The notes under the pieces: model-generated
Database searches by the model: none
The model's input: the letters and a program-made list of their open reading frames with translations, nothing else
What the model was told of the DNA's origin: nothing
Assembly (NCBI GenBank): GCA_016840965.1
Contig: JAEORI010000052.1
Coordinates: 1 to 10,489 of the forward strand
Length of the DNA: 10,489 nucleotides
Source of the DNA: Candidatus Thorarchaeota archaeon
Lineage (GTDB): Archaea; Asgardarchaeota; Thorarchaeia; Thorarchaeales; Thorarchaeaceae
Reading direction: 5' to 3'
Shown here: positions 4,527 through 10,489 of the stretch, piece by piece
How the letters are laid out: each line of letters starts with the position of its first letter
Position numbering within the stretch: position 1 is the first letter of the stretch
Made by a program: the position numbers and the translations under genes

Positions 4527-6452
4527 GTGATTACGTTTAGAAAACAGTGGGTCATTCCATTGTCGCTCATTGTGCTTCTGTTATCCCTGATGTTAGTTCC
4601 AAATCACACTGTTGCTTTATCTGAACAAACAAATAACTTGAACACTGGACCATTTGTAGACCGTGTTGTCTATAGTGAAATACGAAATCCTGATCAAATG
4701 GTGTTGGCTATTCAAAGTGGGTCAATTGATATGAGTCTTGGATCTATAGATCCACAAAATTACTATTCTATACTGGATGCGGATCCTGATATAGACATCT
4801 ACAGTTATTTGAGAAACGGTTATGGTCAAATATCGATAAACTGCGCTAAGTATCCATTGAATATCATTGGTTTTCGACGTGCATTTGCCTACGCCTTTGA
4901 CAAGACAGCAGTCAGTGACATTATGGATAACTATTCTATTGAACATGATTCGCTTGTTCCACAATCAAATGCGTGGTGTGCAGAGAGTGATTTCGCTTGG
5001 CACTATTACACGAATCAACTAGATATTGGCAATCAAATTCTTGATGACTTGAATTTTGATATTGACCCTGAAACCGGATATAGACTTGCACCAGATGGAT
5101 CAGCATTTAGTATAATGCTAGACTATACCTTTAATTTTTATTCCGATGACATCGATCCTCATCCAATGCTAATAGCACAACTAGGTAAAGAAGCTCTTCA
5201 ATCGCTACATGTGAATGTGAAAATCCAATATGTTGATTTTAGCAGTTACGGGATTGATCTATGGGGTTCGTATCGTAACTCTTACGATATGCTATATTAC
5301 GCTCGGAACTTCAACAATTTTGATATTGAGTGGCTAGCATTCGAATTCTGGGGGGAGTCAGTTGGTGTTCCTTACTGGAATTTGTGTAACTTTAATAATG
5401 AAACCTACAACAACTTGCGTGATAAGCTCCTTTACAGTGCAACGTATGAAGAAGTATACGAAGCCGCAGCAGAGATGCAGAAAATCCTACACTACAATGT
5501 ACCCCGCCTTGTAATATATGAGAACATAGTTTTACAAGCCTACAGAAATGACAAGTTCACTGGTCATGTTTCAGACCTTGGAAACCAAATCTCTGGTCCT
5601 TGGACCCTGAGGAAAATCCACAAACTTGATGGAACGCGCGGGGGTACTGTTGTAATTGGCACTCCTTATTATGTAAATAGTTTCAACATCTGGAGCTCTA
5701 GTAGTCCAACATCAGCTGCTATATTTCGCGAACTCTGGCCTTCGCTATACATGTATGGTCCAGATTTAACGCCTCAGCCCTATATTGCTGAGAAAATGCT
5801 CAAAGAAACACATGCAGATAATCTGGCAGTACCAGTAGGACATACTCGATTCACGTTCGACATCATTAGGAATGCTACTTGGAGCGATGGAGTACCCCTC
5901 ACAGCAGATGATGTGGCATTTACTTTAAACTACATTATTGAGTCCGGTGCGTATGGTAATCCTGCAGCTGAAAAACTGGAACATCTGTTTGCATTGTATG
6001 CTCCAAATCCGCATATGTGTGTGATAGAGTTCTCCAGTGAATCATATTGGCATTTCTCGCATTTTGCATACCAGTATATAATACCGAAACACATCTTCGT
6101 GGACAATATCGGATATAATGAATGGGATACTTGGAACCCGGTGTTTGATGCCAACGCACCTCATGTAACAGCTGGTCCATTTCTTTTTACCGACTTTGAA
6201 TATGGTGAGTACTACGAACTAACAACTTATACTGAGTTTGCGTACTTTGAACCAATCGTATCAGACGATACGACTCCAAGCTCAACTACTTCAATAGCCC
6301 CAGTTACTACTCCAACTTCAATAACTGCTATAAATGGTGAACAAATTAGCCCAATCACTTTAGCACCAACATTACTGATAGGATTCTCATCTATAGTGAT
6401 TATCGTGATGGTTTCAGAGATAATTCGCAATAAGAGCAGAATGAAGACTTAG
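4527..6452 (+). CDS. Circularly permuted family-5 solute-binding protein, C-terminally membrane-anchored
   Basis: An extracellular binding protein of the DppA/OppA type (SBP_bac_5), expected to capture peptides or similar solutes for an ABC importer. From the GTG start (641 residues; a TTG start at 4521 adds two) it has a signal peptide with hydrophobic core at about 8-25, the binding region, a Thr/Ser/Pro stalk (about 579-606), a membrane helix (about 611-631) and a basic tail, so it should sit on the outer face of the membrane. The binding region is out of order. Residues 44-366 (VDRVVYSEI, AIQSGSIDM, FRRAFAYAFDKTAV, VPRLVIYEN, FTGHVSDL, SGPW) match the normal C-terminal half. Residues 372-577 (GGTVVIGTP, LWPSLY, TWSDGVPLTADDVAFTLNY, IPKHIF, AGPF, YFEPI) match the normal N-terminal half. 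Each half occurs once and the total equals one domain. No permease or ATPase gene is adjacent. Confidence 0.85.
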   Translation: MITFRKQWVIPLSLIVLLLSLMLVPNHTVALSEQTNNLNTGPFVDRVVYSEIRNPDQMVLAIQSGSIDMSLGSIDPQNYYSILDADPDIDIYSYLRNGYGQISINCAKYPLNIIGFRRAFAYAFDKTAVSDIMDNYSIEHDSLVPQSNAWCAESDFAWHYYTNQLDIGNQILDDLNFDIDPETGYRLAPDGSAFSIMLDYTFNFYSDDIDPHPMLIAQLGKEALQSLHVNVKIQYVDFSSYGIDLWGSYRNSYDMLYYARNFNNFDIEWLAFEFWGESVGVPYWNLCNFNNETYNNLRDKLLYSATYEEVYEAAAEMQKILHYNVPRLVIYENIVLQAYRNDKFTGHVSDLGNQISGPWTLRKIHKLDGTRGGTVVIGTPYYVNSFNIWSSSSPTSAAIFRELWPSLYMYGPDLTPQPYIAEKMLKETHADNLAVPVGHTRFTFDIIRNATWSDGVPLTADDVAFTLNYIIESGAYGNPAAEKLEHLFALYAPNPHMCVIEFSSESYWHFSHFAYQYIIPKHIFVDNIGYNEWDTWNPVFDANAPHVTAGPFLFTDFEYGEYYELTTYTEFAYFEPIVSDDTTPSSTTSIAPVTTPTSITAINGEQISPITLAPTLLIGFSSIVIIVMVSEIIRNKSRMKT

Positions 6453-9307
6453 TTTAATGGACCGTATCGAACATTAGGGCCAAAGAGTGCCGCTCGTAGA
6501 TGATTGCCTGTATATGATCTCCAAGCTTCACTAATCTCCTCGGGTGTACCTTGAGCTACAACCTCGCCTCCACCATCACCACCATCGGGACCCAGATCAA
6601 TCACCCAGTCTGCAGTCTTAACAATCTCAAGATTGTGTTCAACAATGATAATTGTGTTCCCTGCATCAACCAAACGATTCACCACTCCGAGGAGGACATG
6701 AACGTCTGAAGCTGAGAGCCCGGTGGAAGGTTCATCCATGATATAGAGTGTGTTCCCAGTAGCTTTGCGTGCAAGTTCTGCTGCAAGCTTCATTCGTTGT
6801 GCCCCTCCACCAGATAAGGTTGTTGCGGGTTGTCCAAGCTGGAGATATCCAAGTCCAACATCGACCAATGTCTGGAGTCTATCAGCAATTTTCGGAATGT
6901 CACCAAAGAACTCTAGAGCTTCATCGATCGTCAGTTCGAGTACTTGGGTGATGTTCTTACCTTTGTATGTCACCTCAAGGGTTTCTCTATCAAAGCGATT
7001 ACCCTTGCAGACATCACAGGTCATGAAAACATCTGACATGAAGTGCATCTCGACCTGGAGGACTCCGCTGCCTTTACATTTCTCGCATCGGCCATCTCTT
7101 GTATTAAAGCTGAAACGTCCGGGACCGAAGCCTCTCCTCTTTGCTTCAGGCATCTTTGCAAACAACTCTCGAATCTCGCCAAATGTCCGGGTATAGGTCG
7201 CAGGATTACTGCGAGGTGTGCGTCCGATGGGTGACTGATCTACGAGAATAATTCTATCAATGTATTCAACACCATCGATTGCATCATGGCCGCCTGGAAC
7301 CATGCTTGCCTTATTGATTCTCTGTGCCAATGCTTTGTAGAGGGTTTCATACGTGAGTGAGCTCTTACCTGCTCCTGACACTCCAGAAACACAGATTACT
7401 GTACCAAGTGGAAAATCAACATCGATATTCTTTAGATTATTAGCACGAGCCCCATGAACTGTGATTTTCTGACCATTCCCTCGGCGTCTATTTTCAGGTA
7501 TTGGAATCTGTTTCGTTCCAGCAAGGTACTGAGCAGTCAAAGATTTCGGATCAGCAAGGACCTTCGCTGGCGGCCCTTCAGCAACGAGCCGCCCACCGTT
7601 CACCCCCGCCAAGGGACCCAGGTCGATGAGATGATCTGCTGCTGTGATTGTGTCTCGGTCATGCTCAATGACAACAACAGTGTTGCCAAGAGACCTCAAG
7701 TGATAAAATGTTTCAATGAGCTTTCCAATGTCACGCGGATGGAGCCCAATTGAAGGTTCATCAAGACAGTAGAGAACTCCAGTTAGAGCAGAGCCGATCT
7801 GTGTAGCTAGTCGGATTCTCTGGCTTTCTCCACCAGAGAGTGTCATGGATGCTCTGTCGAGACTAAGATAGTCGAGTCCAACTGCAAGAAGAAAATTGAG
7901 TCGTGCTCGAATCTCTTTCAATACAAGTTCAGCTATCTTGAACTCTCGTTCTGTGAGTGGGATGTTCTTGAAGAACTCAGCTGCACTTTCAATCGTCATA
8001 GATGTGATTTCGTCGATTGGTTTACCAGCAACTGTCACTGCAAGACTCTCAGGTTTGAGCTTTCTGCCATTACAAGCTTCGCAGTTTGTCTTTCGAGAGA
8101 ATTCATTTGCGATACGATTAGCCCACCAACGCTGGTACGATTTTTCACTACTCTTCCCACGGTCAAACATTCGGTCAAGCCATGGAACAATTCCATACCA
8201 TCTTCTTGTTATTTCCCAAGTCGAATCAGTACCTTGATGGATATAGTGGAGAATATACTCGGGGCGCCCCCAGAGAAGGGCCTCAGCTTGGGATGCATTA
8301 AGGTCACTAAATCGGCTTTCTATAGTGAATCCGAGCAGCTCACCCAAGGCAACAATTCGTTCAGTCCACCAAGGACGTTCTCCAGCATTGATACGTCGAC
8401 TAATCTCATGAAGTGTCATATTCTTGTTTGGGATTACGAGATTGGGATCGATAGACATTGTCACGCCAAGACCATTGCAAACTGGACATGCACCGTCAGG
8501 TCTATTGAAAGAGAACGCCTTTGGACCCAATTTCTCATATTGAATTCCACACTTTGGACACATCAACTGCTCAGCAAAAGTTAGATCATCTGCTCCTTCT
8601 CGTGACACGATTGCCCTACCATCGCCAGTTTCAAGAGCGGTTTCCAGCGAGCCAATCAAACGTTCTCTGTTCTTTTGATTCAACTCAAGTCTGTCAACAA
8701 CCACATCAATGTCATGCTTTTTCCTTGCATCTAAATCGACTTGATCGATGTCGATGACCTGTCCGTCAACGCGTACACGTACAAACCCGTTCTTATGGAG
8801 ACCCTCTAGGCACTCTTCATGTTTTCCTACCTCACCGCAAACGACAGGTGCGAGAATATGAATTCGTTGTCCTCCGTTTTCATCAAGGAGAAGTCGTGCA
8901 GCTGATTCAGCAGTGAGTTGCTCCATGGGTAGACCACATTTCACACAATGAGCAATTCCTATGTTTGCATAGAGGAGCCTAAGATAATCGTGAATCTCTG
9001 TGCTTGTTGAAACCGTTGACCGGGGATTCTTTGTGCGGCCTTTCTGCTCAATTGATATCGCTGGAGGAAGACCTGTAATCTTCTCAACCTTTGGCTTGTC
9101 GAGTCGCCCGAGGAACCTTCGAGCATATGAGCTAAGACTCTCGACATAGCGTCTCTGTCCTTCTGCGAAAATAGTGTCCAATACAAGGGTCGACTTTCCA
9201 GAGCCACTGGGACCAGTCACTACTACAAGACGGTCTCGCGGAATGTCTACATCAATTGACTTGAGGTTATGTTCCTCAGCTTTTCGTACACTGATGTAGC
9301 CAGTCAT
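6449..9307 (-). CDS. uvrA: UvrA paralogue, complete, with altered second ABC signature
   Basis: UvrA is the dimeric ABC-type ATPase that scans DNA and loads UvrB at lesions. At 952 residues this copy has family length and all modules. Walker A1 is GPSGSGKST (32-40). A UvrB-binding region lies between CVKC (121-124) and CPKC (250-253). CPVC is at 274-277, an insertion domain at about 285-405, and CEAC at 409-412. The first signature is LSGGES (490-495), with Walker B CLDEPS and His549. The second half has Walker [10 protein letters not shown] (642-650), the C-terminal zinc finger (Cys741, 744, 764, 767), Walker B IMDEPS and His891. Oddly, the second signature reads LSGGG (Gly835 where Glu is usual), Walker A2 has Ala and terminal Ser, and DEPTTGLH has become DEPSTGLS. 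It overlaps the upstream uvrA by four bases and the convergent solute-binding gene by four. Unlike many UvrA2 proteins it keeps the UvrB-binding region. Confidence 0.95.
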   Translation of the reverse strand: MTGYISVRKAEEHNLKSIDVDIPRDRLVVVTGPSGSGKSTLVLDTIFAEGQRRYVESLSSYARRFLGRLDKPKVEKITGLPPAISIEQKGRTKNPRSTVSTSTEIHDYLRLLYANIGIAHCVKCGLPMEQLTAESAARLLLDENGGQRIHILAPVVCGEVGKHEECLEGLHKNGFVRVRVDGQVIDIDQVDLDARKKHDIDVVVDRLELNQKNRERLIGSLETALETGDGRAIVSREGADDLTFAEQLMCPKCGIQYEKLGPKAFSFNRPDGACPVCNGLGVTMSIDPNLVIPNKNMTLHEISRRINAGERPWWTERIVALGELLGFTIESRFSDLNASQAEALLWGRPEYILHYIHQGTDSTWEITRRWYGIVPWLDRMFDRGKSSEKSYQRWWANRIANEFSRKTNCEACNGRKLKPESLAVTVAGKPIDEITSMTIESAAEFFKNIPLTEREFKIAELVLKEIRARLNFLLAVGLDYLSLDRASMTLSGGESQRIRLATQIGSALTGVLYCLDEPSIGLHPRDIGKLIETFYHLRSLGNTVVVIEHDRDTITAADHLIDLGPLAGVNGGRLVAEGPPAKVLADPKSLTAQYLAGTKQIPIPENRRRGNGQKITVHGARANNLKNIDVDFPLGTVICVSGVSGAGKSSLTYETLYKALAQRINKASMVPGGHDAIDGVEYIDRIILVDQSPIGRTPRSNPATYTRTFGEIRELFAKMPEAKRRGFGPGRFSFNTRDGRCEKCKGSGVLQVEMHFMSDVFMTCDVCKGNRFDRETLEVTYKGKNITQVLELTIDEALEFFGDIPKIADRLQTLVDVGLGYLQLGQPATTLSGGGAQRMKLAAELARKATGNTLYIMDEPSTGLSASDVHVLLGVVNRLVDAGNTIIIVEHNLEIVKTADWVIDLGPDGGDGGGEVVAQGTPEEISEAWRSYTGNHLRAALFGPNVRYGPLN

Positions 9308-10489
9308 TTCGTGGACCTCCCTTCATCTGCAAGGGTAGCGACTGCCCGTTTGGTGGAAGATACCTTATTCGGACTAGCAGGTTCTAGTAGTTCACGGAGA
9401 TATTGTCCAGTATAAGACTCAGTACATGCAACAATATCTTCAGGGGTTCCTTCTGCAACGAGATACCCTCCATCATCCCCTCCTTCTGGTCCAAGGTCAA
9501 TGACCCAGTCCGCAGTCTTGACAACATCCAGCTGATGCTCAATGACTAGAACTGTGTTTCCGAGGTCTACAAGTCGGTGAAGGACCTCTAGCAGCTTCTT
9601 GATATCTGCAAAGTGTAAACCTGTGGTCGGTTCATCAAGCAGAATTAGAGTCTGACCTGTCGCGGGTCTTGAAAGGAATTTGCTTAGTTTGATTCGTTGT
9701 GCCTCTCCGCCAGAGAGTGTGGTTGCAGGTTGTCCTAGTTTGACATAACCCATGCCCACCTCGCACAGGGTTTCGAGCCTTCGATGCACTGAAGGAATTC
9801 CCTCAAAGAACTGCACAGCTTCATCGATACGCATGTCGAGAATGTCAGCGATGTTCTTCCCCTTGAATCTCACCTGAAGGGTCTCTTTGTTATAGCGTCG
9901 CCCCTTACACTCGCTGCAGGTGACCTGAACGGGTGGGAGGAACTGCATCTCAATGACTTCCACTCCAGCTCCCTTACAGGTCTCGCAACGCCCGCCCTTC
10001 ACATTGAAACTGAATCGACCTGGTTTGTATCCGCGTATCAGCGACTCAGGAAGACTCGAGAAGAGGTCTCTTAATGGAGACCACAGACCCACATAGGTTG
10101 CAGGATTAGAGCGAGGTGTCCTTCCAATAGGACTCTGATCAATGACAATTACCTTGTCCAGTTGCTCAACACCCACAATCTCATCAAACTTACCAGGTTT
10201 AGCTTCAGCATTGTGGAATCGTCGTGCAAGCTCTCGCTGAAGTGTTTCAACAATCAAAGAGGATTTCCCTGAGCCTGAGACCCCAGTTGTCGCAACAAAC
10301 ATCCCAAGAGGTATTCGTATGTTTAGGTTCTTCAGGTTGTTATGTTTGCACCCTCTGAGTTCAATGAAACGTCCGTTTGGTTGTCTTCGATCTTCTGGAA
10401 CTGGTATCCTCTCATCACCCCTGAGATACCGAGCAGTGATGGACTTCTTTGATTTCAAGACATCATCAAGAGTTCCACAATCAACAACC
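9304..10489 (-). CDS. uvrA: UvrA, canonical copy, C-terminal part (cut by window edge)
   Basis: The last 394 codons of a second UvrA; the frame is open to the right edge ([10 protein letters not shown] reads in before the TTG at 10458, which is therefore not a start). This covers the end of the first ATPase half and the whole second half. The sequence shows [13 protein letters not shown], Walker [41 protein letters not shown], the zinc finger with CETC and [28 protein letters not shown] and VIEHQLDV. These match conserved UvrA sequence, with only Gln for Asn in EHNLDV as a visible deviation. Its TGA shares bases with the ATG of the next gene (ATGA, 9304-9307), so the two are probably co-transcribed and translationally coupled. 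Being canonical, this copy is the better candidate for the main lesion-recognition UvrA. No promoter is visible because the 5' end is outside the window. Confidence 0.96.
   Translation of the reverse strand, partial: VVDCGTLDDVLKSKKSITARYLRGDERIPVPEDRRQPNGRFIELRGCKHNNLKNLNIRIPLGMFVATTGVSGSGKSSLIVETLQRELARRFHNAEAKPGKFDEIVGVEQLDKVIVIDQSPIGRTPRSNPATYVGLWSPLRDLFSSLPESLIRGYKPGRFSFNVKGGRCETCKGAGVEVIEMQFLPPVQVTCSECKGRRYNKETLQVRFKGKNIADILDMRIDEAVQFFEGIPSVHRRLETLCEVGMGYVKLGQPATTLSGGEAQRIKLSKFLSRPATGQTLILLDEPTTGLHFADIKKLLEVLHRLVDLGNTVLVIEHQLDVVKTADWVIDLGPEGGDDGGYLVAEGTPEDIVACTESYTGQYLRELLEPASPNKVSSTKRAVATLADEGRSTK

Noticed and set aside
6750..8584. Long plus-strand open frames antisense to the complete uvrA (6750-7196, 7896-8237, 8234-8584)
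   Set aside because: They follow from codon use of uvrA on the other strand. Their residue composition is unnatural and no family features are visible.
9304..10458. Start of the partial uvrA at the TTG at 10458
   Set aside because: The frame continues upstream with conserved UvrA residues to the window edge, so this TTG is an internal leucine codon.

Overview
The window most likely comes from an archaeon. Most genes have an archaeal-type TATA element about 25-28 bases before a plausible transcript start, and two genes look leaderless. It also carries a stand-alone Lrp/AsnC effector (RAM) domain protein, a tiny 2[4Fe-4S] ferredoxin, and a substrate-binding protein anchored by a C-terminal Ser/Thr-rich stalk and membrane helix. 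Bacterial-type UvrA and UvrC in such a background, with moderate GC, would fit an Asgard (Thorarchaeota-like) lineage or a euryarchaeal lineage that acquired nucleotide excision repair. That placement is inference; there is no rRNA or tRNA gene to fix it.

Layout. 3-188 (+) is the 3' end of an unrecognised gene. Four minus-strand genes follow, each with its own candidate promoter: ferredoxin (293-472), RAM-domain protein (652-891), uvrC (988-2799) and a TPR protein with a four-cysteine tail (2889-3404). A 341-base AT-rich divergent promoter region (3405-3745) separates these from two plus-strand genes: a COMT-like O-methyltransferase (3746-4438) and a secreted, membrane-anchored family-5 solute-binding protein (4527-6452). 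From 6449 to the right edge the minus strand holds two uvrA genes in tandem: a complete 952-residue UvrA (6449-9307), and upstream of it the C-terminal 394 codons of a second UvrA (9304-10489) that runs off the window. Their stop and start codons overlap as ATGA.

How the genes fit together. UvrA finds bulky DNA lesions with UvrB, and UvrC makes both incisions, so the window holds two of the three UvrABC components; uvrB is not visible. The two UvrA copies are probably co-translated and may form hetero-dimers or have split roles. The complete copy has a substitution in its second ABC signature (LSGGG instead of LSGGE), whereas the partial copy is canonical there. The solute-binding gene has no permease or ATPase gene beside it.

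The most unusual item is the solute-binding protein. Its N-terminal half matches what is normally the C-terminal half of the family, and its C-terminal half matches the normal N-terminal half. The two ends would join cleanly (FEPI to VDRVVY), as in a circular permutant that still has an intact signal peptide and C-terminal anchor. Secondary items are the UvrA duplication, the TPR-plus-tetracysteine protein and inverted repeats in the TPR promoter and leader.
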